A stretch of DNA of 64,000 bases from Peptococcaceae bacterium BICA1-7 (GTDB taxonomy: Bacteria > Bacillota > Desulfotomaculia > Desulfotomaculales > Desulfocucumaceae): contig JUEB01000009.1 in the NCBI GenBank assembly GCA_000802095.1, forward strand, positions 124,001 to 188,000, given 5' to 3'. Shown one piece after another: positions 23,045-31,493 of this stretch (its first letter is position 1; every line of letters starts with the position of its first letter). The position numbers and the translations under genes are program-made. The notes under the pieces were generated by a model that was not told the DNA's origin, ran no database searches, and saw only the letters and a program-made list of their open reading frames with translations.

Positions 23045-26038
23045 TTATTCGTCTCCTTCTTCCGCAGGGGCAAACCCTCTCCTCATGGTGTTTTCGGTAA
23101 CCACCCGGGGGACGGTGAACTGCAGCAGGTAGTCAGGGCCCCCGGACTTGGACCCCACCCCGGACATTTTGAAGCCTCCGAAGGGATGCCTTTCCACTAT
23201 GGCCCCGGTGCAACCCCGGTTGATGTACAGGTTGCCGACACGGAACTCCCTCCTGGCCCTTAGAAGATTTTCGGGGCTCCTGGAGAAAACACCTCCGGTC
23301 AGGGCATAGCGGGTGCCGTTGGCCACCTGTAGGGCCTCGCTGAAATCCTTCACCTTTATTACTGCCAGCACCGGCCCGAAGATCTCTTCCTGGGCAATAA
23401 CCGAATCAGGCCTTACTCCCTCAATTATAGTCAGGGGCACATAGTGCCCCTCCATGACGGGCAATTCCCTGTGCACCAGCACACGGCCCTCTTTTTTACC
23501 CTGCTCTATAAAGGACATAATCTTTTTCCTGGCGCTGTCGTCTATAACCGCTCCCATGAAAACCCTGGGGTCTTCGGTATTCCCTATATTAATACTCCCG
23601 GCGGCGGCCGCCAGCCTCTCCACGAAAATGCCGTAGTTCTCCTCCAGCACTATGGCTCTGGAGCAGGCAGAGCACTTTTGCCCCTGGAAGCCGAAGGCGG
23701 AATAGAGGGTGTGGGTTACCGCCTCGTCTATATCGGCGTCTGAGTCAACAATAATAGCGTTTTTGCCCCCCATCTCAGCCACCACGCTTTTAACTCCCAT
23801 GGCGTGGGCGGGGGTTTTGGCCGCCAGGTCGATAATCCTTAAGCCCACCTCCATGGACCCGGTAAAAGTAATGAAGGACACCTCGGGGTGGGTGACCAGG
23901 CAGTCCCCTATTTCCCCTCCGGGGCCGGGAAGGAAATTTAACACACCCGCCGGAAGGCCCGCCCTTTTAAATATCTCGTAAACCATTGACCCGGTGACCG
24001 GGGACTGGGAGGCCGGCTTATATACCACGGTATTGCCGGTAACCAAGGCCGCTGCCGTCATCCCCACTGAAATGGCCAGGGGAAAATTCCAGGGAGCGAT
24101 CACCGCCCCCACACCCCGGGGCTCATAAAAGAGGTGGCTAAGCTCTCCCGGGGCACTCCCGGTCCTCCTGGGCCTGGACAGCCTGATCATCTCCCGGCCG
24201 TAATACTCCAAAAAGTCTATGGCCTCGGTGACATCCGCATCGGCCTCACTCCAGTTTTTGCCCACTTCAAACACCTGCAGGGCGGCTAATTCCAGCCTCA
24301 TTTCCCTGGCCGCCGAGGCCGCCTTGAACAGGTACTGGGCTCTCTGCCCGGGCTCGGTGTCCCTCCAGGCGCAAAAGGCCTCTCTGGCGGCCGCCACAGC
24401 CTCCCCGGCCTCCTTCACACCTGCGGACGACACCAACGCCAGCACCTCTGTTGGCCGGTTGGGGTTGGTGGATATTATTTCTTTGCCGGTCACCACTTCC
24501 CGCCCGTTTATATAAAGGGGTATTTTTCTCCCGAACTCTTTTTTGACCGCAGCCAGGGCTCTTTCAAAGCTTTCCCTGTTCTCCCCGATGGTCCAGTCCA
24601 GCACAGGCTCGTTTTTAAATACTCCCCTGTCACAGTATTCAGGCGCGCCGGGCTCACTATTGTCATCCACCTTTGACTCCTTCAACAGTTCCAGGGGATT
24701 TCTCAAAAGACTTTCCTTTGCCACACCGTCGGAAAAACTCTGCCTCAAAAATGATTCATTGGCGGTATTTTCAAGAAGCCTCCTGACCAGGTAGGCCATG
24801 CCCGGCAGCATTTTACCAATGGGGGCGTATAGCCTCAGCCTGAGCCCGGCCTTTTTAAGGGCCATCCTTACCGGCTCGGCCATGCCATACAGCACCTGGA
24901 ATTCCAGGCACTCATCCGGAACCTTCAGCTCTTTGGCCATCTCCATCACATAAGCAATTGTCCTTATATTGTGAGAGGCACAGGCGAAAGAAACCCACTG
25001 GTGGCTTTCCAGCAGCATAAGGGCCAGCTTTTCAAAATTGGCGTCGGTCTCATGCTTATTGGTAAAAACAGGACAATCCCAATTTTGCTGCTTGGCGGCA
25101 ATTGTTTCGGCATCCCAGTAAGCTCCCTTGACCAGCCTTACAGTAATCCTCTGCCCCTTGTTTTTGGCCCACTCAATCAGTTGAGCAAGATCCTGCCCGC
25201 TTTCCTTCAGATAGGCCTGTATGACAATGCCGGTGTAAGGGTAGCTCTTAAACTCCTCTTCCTCCAGAAGGCTTTTGTACATGGCCAGGGTAAGATTTTT
25301 TAAGGCCGTGTGCTCCATATCCAGCAGCACAAAGACCTTCTTCTCCATGGCCATTCTGAATAACGGGCGCAGCCTGTTTTTTGCCTCCTCCACCGAGTGC
25401 TCAAAGCTTCTGGCGCTCATCTGGGAGTACATGGCCGAGGGCTTTATGGATATATTCACCTTCGGGCTTGTGCCCCAGTCCAGGTCATCCCTGTCAGCTC
25501 CCACAGACTTCCAGCTCTTTTGACGGTCAGACAGTGTTTCTATAAGGTCCACATAGCGGCCATAATACTCCCTGGCCTCATTCTCCGATACCACCGCCTC
25601 ACCTAAAAGGTCCACGGTAAAGGCCATGCCGTCTTTGCGAAGCTTTTGCAGCACAGAGATGGCCTCTTTGGCGTCCTCACCCACAATAAACTGCCTGGCC
25701 ATTCCGGTAATATTGGCGGAAATGGTCTTGGCCACCACCTTGGCCATCATCGATCCCGGTGAGACCATTTTCAGTCCCCACTGCAGGCTGCTGGGGAAGT
25801 CCTGGTCAGGCCGGCAGAAGTATTCCTGCAGGTGCCTGGCCACCGACTCCGATCTTTTAAGACTGGGAAAAACATCTACAAAGCGGAACATTTCCAGCTT
25901 GAAGGCCTCGTCCTTCATGCACCAGTCCATCACTTTCCCTGCCCAGAAGTCTTTCTTAAATATGGAGGGTGTTTCACCTTCTATAAGTTTGTAGAGATTC
26001 ATTCCCGCTGCCAGAACCCTGCTCTCAAAATCCGTCAT
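23045..26038 (-). CDS. putA: bifunctional proline dehydrogenase/L-glutamate gamma-semialdehyde dehydrogenase
   Basis: The 997-residue protein oxidises proline to glutamate in two steps. The N-terminal half (about 1-440) is the FAD proline dehydrogenase barrel, with FVLLDMEHTALKNLT, IRLVKGAYWDAE-type VRLVKGAYWDAE and LRLRLYAPIGKMLPGMAYLV. The C-terminal half is an aldehyde dehydrogenase: APWNFPLAIS, TFTGSMEVGLRI, EMGGKNAIIV, catalytic cysteine in GQKCSACSRA near 789, and QEEIFGPVLAV. There is no N-terminal DNA-binding domain, so it is not self-regulating. ATG 26038 follows AGGAGGG by 8 bases; the longer frame is not needed. Upstream lies a sigma-54 promoter, and the next gene encodes a sigma-54 activator. 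Confidence 0.95.
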   Translation of the reverse strand: MTDFESRVLAAGMNLYKLIEGETPSIFKKDFWAGKVMDWCMKDEAFKLEMFRFVDVFPSLKRSESVARHLQEYFCRPDQDFPSSLQWGLKMVSPGSMMAKVVAKTISANITGMARQFIVGEDAKEAISVLQKLRKDGMAFTVDLLGEAVVSENEAREYYGRYVDLIETLSDRQKSWKSVGADRDDLDWGTSPKVNISIKPSAMYSQMSARSFEHSVEEAKNRLRPLFRMAMEKKVFVLLDMEHTALKNLTLAMYKSLLEEEEFKSYPYTGIVIQAYLKESGQDLAQLIEWAKNKGQRITVRLVKGAYWDAETIAAKQQNWDCPVFTNKHETDANFEKLALMLLESHQWVSFACASHNIRTIAYVMEMAKELKVPDECLEFQVLYGMAEPVRMALKKAGLRLRLYAPIGKMLPGMAYLVRRLLENTANESFLRQSFSDGVAKESLLRNPLELLKESKVDDNSEPGAPEYCDRGVFKNEPVLDWTIGENRESFERALAAVKKEFGRKIPLYINGREVVTGKEIISTNPNRPTEVLALVSSAGVKEAGEAVAAAREAFCAWRDTEPGQRAQYLFKAASAAREMRLELAALQVFEVGKNWSEADADVTEAIDFLEYYGREMIRLSRPRRTGSAPGELSHLFYEPRGVGAVIAPWNFPLAISVGMTAAALVTGNTVVYKPASQSPVTGSMVYEIFKRAGLPAGVLNFLPGPGGEIGDCLVTHPEVSFITFTGSMEVGLRIIDLAAKTPAHAMGVKSVVAEMGGKNAIIVDSDADIDEAVTHTLYSAFGFQGQKCSACSRAIVLEENYGIFVERLAAAAGSINIGNTEDPRVFMGAVIDDSARKKIMSFIEQGKKEGRVLVHRELPVMEGHYVPLTIIEGVRPDSVIAQEEIFGPVLAVIKVKDFSEALQVANGTRYALTGGVFSRSPENLLRARREFRVGNLYINRGCTGAIVERHPFGGFKMSGVGSKSGGPDYLLQFTVPRVVTENTMRRGFAPAEEGDE

Positions 26039-26128
26039 GACACTTTCCCTCCTAATTACTATTAAACCCACTATAGTCAAGTTTCCGACACTCACCCGGA
26101 CATTAACAGAAACAGTTATTTATAATTG

Positions 26129-26144
26129 TGCAAAAAAAATGCCA
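26129..26144 (-). promoter_or_regulatory. sigma-54 (-24/-12) promoter of putA
   Basis: On the minus strand TGGCATTTTTTTTGCA matches the consensus TGGCAC-N5-TTGCW at every position but two, with GG and GC exactly 10 bases apart. It lies 91 bases upstream of the putA ATG, just downstream of a gene for a sigma-54 activator. Confidence 0.8.
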
Positions 26145-26247
26145 GCATCAGCTGGCTTTTAATCTTTGCAATGGTTTATTTTTTCTCCGTGAGGCAAGGT
26201 TTCCAGGGCTTATCCACTACTTTTAACGATGGGCGGCACCAATTTAT

Positions 26248-26285
26248 GCGTCGGAATACTGACACATGTGTCAGTATTCCGACGC
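26248..26285. repeat. 38-bp perfect palindrome across the 3' end of the sigma-54 activator gene
   Basis: The left arm GCGTCGGAATACTGACACA is followed directly by its exact complement, with no loop. It includes the last codons and TGA of the activator gene and lies about 105 bases upstream of the putA -24 element. The core TCGGAATAC also occurs in family B repeats. It could be an activator-binding site (perfect dyad, upstream position) or a terminator without T-run. Confidence 0.75.
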
Positions 26286-28010
26286 TACACCCAGGACTTT
26301 CATTCTATAATAAAGGCTGCTCCTGGGTATTCCCAATATACGTGCAGCGGCTGCTTTATTTCCGGAGGCCCTGGCCAGGGCCTCCACGATCATCTGCCTC
26401 TGGGCCCTCCCTGTGGCCTCTGTCAGGCTTGCTTCAAGACCCCCGCCCCCGGCAGGAGTGACCAGTTGGGCAGCAATATTAAATATTTCAGGCAGATTGT
26501 TCTCCCGGAGGGTCTCTTCTTCCTCCAGTATAACCATCCCTTCCAGAACATTGCGAAGCTCACGGACATTACCCGGCCACTGGTAGTTCATAAAGGCCAC
26601 CATTACCCTGGGATCTATCCCGGTTATCTTTTTTCCATGCACTGCCGCCAGCTCCTGGGTAAGCAGATATACCAGCTCCGGCATATCTTCCCGGCGGTCC
26701 CTTAGAGCCGGCAGCTTCAGGGTGATTACATTGAGCCTGTAAAAAAGGTCCTCCCTGTACGTCCCCTCCTGCACCATTCTTTCCAGGTCCCTGTTGGTGG
26801 CTGCAATGATCCTCACATCCACCTTTACTGGACTTGCTCCACCTACCCGGTAGAGCACCTTTTCCTGTAAAACCCTCAGCAGTTTAACCTGTGAGCCGGG
26901 CTCCAGGTCACCTATTTCATCCAAAAAGAGTGTGCCCCCGTCGGCTATTTCAAACTTGCCCCGCCGGCCTTTCTTTAATGCCCCGGTAAAGGACCCTCCC
27001 TCGTAGCCGAAAATCTCGCTCTCAAAGAGTGTTTGCGGAATAGCGCTGCAGTTAACCGCCACAAAGGGGCTGTGGCTGCGTTCGCTCTCCTCGTGTATGG
27101 CCCGGGCAAAGAGTTCCTTACCGCTCCCGCTCTCACCGGTTATCAGCAGGGTGGCCCCGGTGGCGGCATACTTTCTGGCCACCCTTACTGTTTCCTTTAT
27201 AATACTGCTGTGCCCCTGTATCCTGGCGAAAGGGTCCTTTTTCTTAAGCCTGCTCAGCTCACTCTTGAGCTGGCTCACCTTATAGGATGTTTTGGACAGC
27301 TCTTCATTGAAATATACAATGTCGGCAATATCCCTCTCCAGAGAAATGCTGCCGATGGCGCTGCCCTCTCCTGTCAGAACAGGAGCCGCTGTTATAAGCA
27401 CGTGGGCCCCCTCCCTGGGCTGGTGATAAACCTCCCTGAAAACTTTTTTATCCTTCAGTGACTGTGTCACCAGCAGGTTGGAAAAAAACTGGCCTATGGC
27501 TCTGCCTTTTATATCGCCGGCAGAAATTCCGTATAGTGACTCGGCCCTGGGGTTCCAATGCTCCACTTCCCCCCGGTGGCCGATAGCGCAGACCGCCTCG
27601 CTGGAATACCGCAAAAGTGTGTCCAGGTAGGCCTGGTCCTTTTGCCTTTCCAACAAAAGGCCCCGCACCAGAGAAGCAGCCGTAATCACCCCTGTCACTC
27701 CGGCATCTCCTGTTACCGGCATGACTCCCGTGCCCTCCTGCATCAGCCCGGCCACCTGCTCTATGGGCAGATCTTCTCTGACACATACCGGCTCCTCCAG
27801 GTTAAAAAAGTCGGCGGCAGCACCGTTGCCGGTCTTTAAGAGGGCCATTTCTTTTTTCCCGATAGCCCCCAAAACCCTCCCCTCTTCAGTAAAAACCACG
27901 GCCGCATAACCTTTTTCGGCAATTTTTTGGCGCAGCTCTCCCAGCCGCAGGCTGGTGTCCACCAGCAGAAAGGAGGAATTCATTATATCCGCCGCCCTCA
28001 GTCCCGGCAT
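26271..28010 (-). CDS. sigma-54-dependent transcriptional activator with CBS pair and PAS domain
   Basis: From ATG 28010 (GGAGG 9 bases upstream) the protein has 579 residues: a CBS-domain pair (about 6-125, AADIMNSSFLLVDTSLRLGE and VCVREDLPIEQVAGLMQEGT), a PAS domain (about 140-250, LLRYSSEAVCAIGHRGEVEH), the AAA+ domain with Walker A ITGESGSGKELFAR, Walker B GGTLFLDEIGDL, and a C-terminal Fis-type helix-turn-helix (NKAAAARILGIPRSSLYYRM). The sigma-54 contact loop is GSFTGA rather than GAFTGA. The CBS-PAS-AAA+ order is that of PrdR, the proline-responsive activator of Clostridioides, so proline is a reasonable inferred signal. putA is the obvious target. Confidence 0.9.
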   Translation of the reverse strand: MPGLRAADIMNSSFLLVDTSLRLGELRQKIAEKGYAAVVFTEEGRVLGAIGKKEMALLKTGNGAAADFFNLEEPVCVREDLPIEQVAGLMQEGTGVMPVTGDAGVTGVITAASLVRGLLLERQKDQAYLDTLLRYSSEAVCAIGHRGEVEHWNPRAESLYGISAGDIKGRAIGQFFSNLLVTQSLKDKKVFREVYHQPREGAHVLITAAPVLTGEGSAIGSISLERDIADIVYFNEELSKTSYKVSQLKSELSRLKKKDPFARIQGHSSIIKETVRVARKYAATGATLLITGESGSGKELFARAIHEESERSHSPFVAVNCSAIPQTLFESEIFGYEGGSFTGALKKGRRGKFEIADGGTLFLDEIGDLEPGSQVKLLRVLQEKVLYRVGGASPVKVDVRIIAATNRDLERMVQEGTYREDLFYRLNVITLKLPALRDRREDMPELVYLLTQELAAVHGKKITGIDPRVMVAFMNYQWPGNVRELRNVLEGMVILEEEETLRENNLPEIFNIAAQLVTPAGGGGLEASLTEATGRAQRQMIVEALARASGNKAAAARILGIPRSSLYYRMKVLGVASEY

Positions 28011-28075
28011 AGCCCCTACCTCCATTTTCCACCGGCCCAAAGCTTTCAGGCCGGTATGCCCATATACCGGATCAG

Positions 28076-28104
28076 GTATGCCACCGCATAACGGTGGCAT
28101 ACCT
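28076..28104. terminator. inverted-repeat hairpin between livF and the activator gene
   Basis: GGTATGCCACCG and CGGTGGCATACC pair perfectly around CATAA/TTATG-type bases. A T-run follows on the plus strand only, so on the liv strand it is more likely an attenuator or mRNA-stabilising hairpin than a strong terminator. Confidence 0.5.
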
Positions 28105-28110
28105 TTTTAA

Positions 28111-28818
28111 TCAGTGCAGTCCAAGATAGGCTTTTCTTATCATCGGGTTGTCCTTTAAAGCTGAGGAATTTCCGGAGTGGACAATTTCTCCCGTTTCCAG
28201 CACATACGCCCTTGCCGAAACCGACAGGGCCATTTTGGCGTTTTGCTCAACCAGTAATATGGTGGTCCCGGTTCTGTTTATGCTGGTTACAATTGAAAAA
28301 ATTTCGCTGACCAGCTTGGGGGCCAGCCCCATGGAAGGCTCATCCATCAGGAGAAGCTTGGGCCTTGACATCAGCGCCCTGCCTATGGCCAGCATCTGCT
28401 GCTCACCGCCGGAGAGTGTTCCGGCCAGCTGCCCCTTTCTCTCCCTAAGCCTGGGAAACCACTGAAACACTTCCTCTATGGTATCCTTTATATTGTCTTT
28501 TCTGGTGTAGGCGCCCATCTCCAGGTTCTCTAAAACAGAAAGCCTGGTAAACACCCTTCTGCCCTCAGGCACCTGGGATATACCCAATTCCACAATCTTA
28601 TAGGGGGGCATTTTATTAAGACTTTTTCCGTCGAAGCTGACGCTTCCCTCCTGATACTTCACAACGCCGCTTAAGGATCTTAAAGTGGTGCTTTTCCCCG
28701 CCCCGTTGGCCCCGATAAGGGCTACCACCTCTCCCTGGTTTACAGTAAAGGAGATTCCCCTGAGGGCCTTTATGCCGCCGTATGCCACATTAAGGTTGTT
28801 TACTTCCAGCAGAGCTAT
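28111..28818 (-). CDS. livF: branched-chain amino acid ABC transporter ATP-binding protein LivF (probable AUA start)
   Basis: LivF is one of two ATPases driving LivHM. Visible motifs are Walker A GANGAGKSTTLR, signature TLSGGEQQMLAIGRAL, Walker B KLLLMDEPSMGL and the H-loop equivalent TTILLVEQNAKMAL. The usual LivF N-terminus (LLEVNNLNVAYGGIKAL) is encoded only if translation begins at ATA 28818, which has AAAGGAGG 11 bases upstream; the first conventional start, GTG 28788, removes the first strand and leaves 225 residues. From ATA the length is 235, normal for LivF. It begins 2 bases after the livG stop. Confidence 0.93.
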   Translation of the reverse strand: MALLEVNNLNVAYGGIKALRGISFTVNQGEVVALIGANGAGKSTTLRSLSGVVKYQEGSVSFDGKSLNKMPPYKIVELGISQVPEGRRVFTRLSVLENLEMGAYTRKDNIKDTIEEVFQWFPRLRERKGQLAGTLSGGEQQMLAIGRALMSRPKLLLMDEPSMGLAPKLVSEIFSIVTSINRTGTTILLVEQNAKMALSVSARAYVLETGEIVHSGNSSALKDNPMIRKAYLGLH

Positions 28819-28820
28819 TT

Positions 28821-29588
28821 TCAGTCAGCCTCCTTTCCCAGGTAGGCCTCGATAACCACCGGGTCGTTCTGCACCTCTTCCGGGGTCCCGGAGGCTATTA
28901 TCTGCCCGTAATCCAGCACAATTATATGGTCCGAAATGCCCATTACAAACTTCATATCGTGTTCCACCAGCAGTATGGTCACTCCCATATGACTGATGGC
29001 CTTAATCATCTCCATCAGTCCCTGTTTCTCACCGGCATTCATTCCGGCCGCCGGCTCATCCAGCAGCAGCAGCTCCGGTGAAGATGCCAGTGCTCTGGCA
29101 ATTTCAAGCTTTCTCTGGTCACCATAAGAGAGGTTTTTGGCCAGGTCTTCGCTCTTATCAGCCAGTCCCACCACAGCCAGTGACTCTTTAGCCCTGTCTG
29201 TTATTCCCCTCTCCTCACCCTTTACCCTTCCGGCCCTTAAGACCGCCCCCATGAATCCAGCCCTGCTGCGGCTATGGCAGCCTATCCTGACATTATCGGC
29301 CACTGTAAGATTTTTAAAAAGCCTTATATTCTGAAAGGTCCGGGCTATCCCGTAGCCGGTAATTTTATAGGCCCTGTCCCCGGTTATATCCTTCTCCAGG
29401 AAATAAACACTGCCCGAGGTAGGGCTGTAAATACCGGATATAATGTTGAACACCGTGCTTTTTCCAGCTCCGTTGGGGCCGATAAGGGAGACAATCCGGC
29501 CCTTTTCCACCTCAAAGCTTATCGACTCCACGGCGGTAAGACCGCCGAATACAATGCTTATATTTTCCATTTTCAGTAAAGGCGGCAT
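28821..29588 (-). CDS. livG: branched-chain amino acid ABC transporter ATP-binding protein LivG
   Basis: The roughly 255-residue ATPase has Walker A LIGPNGAGKSTVFN, signature NLSYGDQRKLEIARAL, Walker B ELLLLDEPAAGMN and VTILLVEHDMKFVM, and the LivG hallmark GIARTFQNIRLFKNLTV after the Q-loop. ATG 29588 is preferred to GTG 29600 since GAGG is better spaced. It is the fourth gene of livJHMGF; livF follows with a 2-base gap, so the two ATPases are probably translationally coupled. Confidence 0.95.
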   Translation of the reverse strand: MPPLLKMENISIVFGGLTAVESISFEVEKGRIVSLIGPNGAGKSTVFNIISGIYSPTSGSVYFLEKDITGDRAYKITGYGIARTFQNIRLFKNLTVADNVRIGCHSRSRAGFMGAVLRAGRVKGEERGITDRAKESLAVVGLADKSEDLAKNLSYGDQRKLEIARALASSPELLLLDEPAAGMNAGEKQGLMEMIKAISHMGVTILLVEHDMKFVMGISDHIIVLDYGQIIASGTPEEVQNDPVVIEAYLGKEAD

Positions 29589-29623
29589 AATGAAGTACAC
29601 CTCAGTTTGCTTTTAATGGATCA

Positions 29624-30520
29624 TCAATTTCCTCCGGACAGGGCTGCCGGTGGCTTTTTCCGCAATACTTTCCGCAAAAGCCTGCCCAGGTCCACTCCCC
29701 CCAGAATGCCATGGGGGCGGAAAATCATCATCAGCACCATCAGCCCGCCGTAAATGAGCATGCGGTACTCCTTGACAAAGCGCAGGAATTCGGGGGCCAG
29801 GGACAGCACCGTAGTTCCCAGCACAGTGCCGGGAATGCTCCCCAGGCCTCCTATAACAACAAAATTGAGAAGTTCAAAGGACTTGGCAAAGCCGAAGTCG
29901 GCAGGGTTGATATACTGCAGCAGGTGAGCATAGAGCCCCCCGCTTATTCCGGCCAGAAAGGTGCCTATGGCAAAGGACTCAACCTTGTATAAGAAAACAT
30001 TTATCCCCATGGACTCGGCAGCAATCTCATCTTCTCTTATGGCCGCCAGGGCCCTGCCGAACCTTGAGTTGTTTATGCGGTAGAGGGCCCAGATAAACAG
30101 CACCACCAGTATAAATACCACGGTCAGGTCTGTACTCCTGGGAATGCCTGCCAGCCCCCGGGCGCCTCCCGTAATTTCCATGTTAATGAAGACCACCCTT
30201 ACTATTTCGCCAAACCCAAGGGTGGTGATACCAAGATAGTCACCGGTAAGCCTCATGCTGGGAACGGCCAGAATGACCCCGAACAGGGCGGCCATCAGCC
30301 CTCCCGCCAGAAGGCTCAGTAAAAAAGGCAGATCCAGATTCTTTGTCAGAAGAGCGGAGGTATATGCTCCTATGCTCATATACGCGGCATGGCCAAAGGA
30401 AAACTGTCCCGTCACACCGGTAATGAGGTTTAGCCCCAGCGCCGCTATAAGATAAACCCCCATCATGGTTATAACCTGTATGTAATAAGGATTGGTTGTT
30501 ATATCGATAATTGCTTGCAT
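29624..30520 (-). CDS. livM: branched-chain amino acid ABC transporter permease LivM
   Basis: The 298-residue, eight-to-ten helix permease shows LivM landmarks LNLITGVTGQFSFGHAAY near 30, RLTGDYLGITTLGFGEIVRV near 85, REDEIAAESMGINV near 175 and the ATPase-coupling glycine stretch GGLGSIPGTVLG near 235. ATG 30520 has AGGAAGG 6 bases upstream and begins 1 base after the livH stop; the longer frame into livH is not real. Confidence 0.95.
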   Translation of the reverse strand: MQAIIDITTNPYYIQVITMMGVYLIAALGLNLITGVTGQFSFGHAAYMSIGAYTSALLTKNLDLPFLLSLLAGGLMAALFGVILAVPSMRLTGDYLGITTLGFGEIVRVVFINMEITGGARGLAGIPRSTDLTVVFILVVLFIWALYRINNSRFGRALAAIREDEIAAESMGINVFLYKVESFAIGTFLAGISGGLYAHLLQYINPADFGFAKSFELLNFVVIGGLGSIPGTVLGTTVLSLAPEFLRFVKEYRMLIYGGLMVLMMIFRPHGILGGVDLGRLLRKVLRKKPPAALSGGN

Positions 30521-30521
30521 A

Positions 30522-31424
30522 CTAAACCTTCCTCTGAATAGGCTTGCCCAAGAGGCCCGTTGGCTTGAATAAAAGCACCAGTATGAGGAGCCCAAAGGCT
30601 ATGGCGTCCCGGTATGAACCCAGCCCCACGGAAACACCGGTAACCTCGGCCACGCCAAGGAATATGCCGCCCAGCATGGCTCCCGGGATACTGCCTATCC
30701 CGCCCAAAACAGCGGCGCAAAAGGATTTAAGGCCCACGGACACTCCCATCAGCGGGTGGATTGAGTTGAAATACATACCTACCAGCACCCCTCCTGCGGA
30801 AGCCAGGGCGGCCCCCATGGCAAAGGTGAAGGATATAATCCTGTTCACATTTATGCCCATGAGGTTGGCGGTCTCATAGTCCTCCGAGGTGGCCCTCATG
30901 GCCTTGCCCATCTTGGTGTATTTTACTATATAGTGCAGCAGAACCATCAAAAGCCCGGCCAGCACCAGGATGATCACCTGCACCAGTGAAAACTGGACCG
31001 GCCCCACAATATAGATGGTATCTTCAATGACCTGGGGAAATCCTTTGGGGTTTGGCCCGGCAATAAGAGTCATCAGGGTCTGCAGAAATATAGAAACCCC
31101 CAGGGCCGAAATAAGCGGAGCCAGCCTGGTGGAGCTGCGCAGCGGCCGGTAGGCTATTCTTTCTATAAGCATGGCCAGGGGCACGCAGACCGCCATGGCC
31201 ACCAGCATGGCCATAAAAAAGTTTACTTCATATACTGAAACCATGATCAGCCCCACAAAGGCGCCAATCATGTATACCTCTCCATGGGCAAAATTAATCA
31301 GCTGGATAATTCCATATACCATTGTATAACCCAGAGCAATAAGGGCATATGTTGTTCCCAGTGTCAGTCCGTTGATTAATTGCTGCAAAAATGTGGGTAA
31401 AACTTCGGACAGAAATGTGAACAT
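30522..31424 (-). CDS. livH: branched-chain amino acid ABC transporter permease LivH
   Basis: The 300-residue permease has LINGLTLGTTYALIALGYTM at the N-terminus, INFAHGEVYMIGAF near 42, RATSEDYETANLMGINVNR near 178, and GGIGSIPGAMLGG near 237, all typical of LivH. It forms the membrane channel with LivM. GGGAGG stands 6-7 bases before ATG. A 13-bp hairpin separates it from the substrate-binding protein gene upstream. Confidence 0.95.
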   Translation of the reverse strand: MFTFLSEVLPTFLQQLINGLTLGTTYALIALGYTMVYGIIQLINFAHGEVYMIGAFVGLIMVSVYEVNFFMAMLVAMAVCVPLAMLIERIAYRPLRSSTRLAPLISALGVSIFLQTLMTLIAGPNPKGFPQVIEDTIYIVGPVQFSLVQVIILVLAGLLMVLLHYIVKYTKMGKAMRATSEDYETANLMGINVNRIISFTFAMGAALASAGGVLVGMYFNSIHPLMGVSVGLKSFCAAVLGGIGSIPGAMLGGIFLGVAEVTGVSVGLGSYRDAIAFGLLILVLLFKPTGLLGKPIQRKV

Positions 31425-31445
31425 GGGAAACCTCCCAAAAACAAG

Positions 31446-31478
31446 GCTGCAGCCGTTACAGCAGGCTGTAACGGCTGC
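31446..31478 (-). terminator. intercistronic hairpin between livJ and livH
   Basis: GCAGCCGTTACAG (31449-31461) and CTGTAACGGCTGC (31466-31478) form a perfect 13-bp stem with a 4-base loop, followed on the minus strand by CTTGTTTTT. This is the common partial terminator that lets the binding-protein message outnumber that of the permeases. Confidence 0.75.
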
Positions 31479-31493
31479 CCCTGCCTGTTTATA

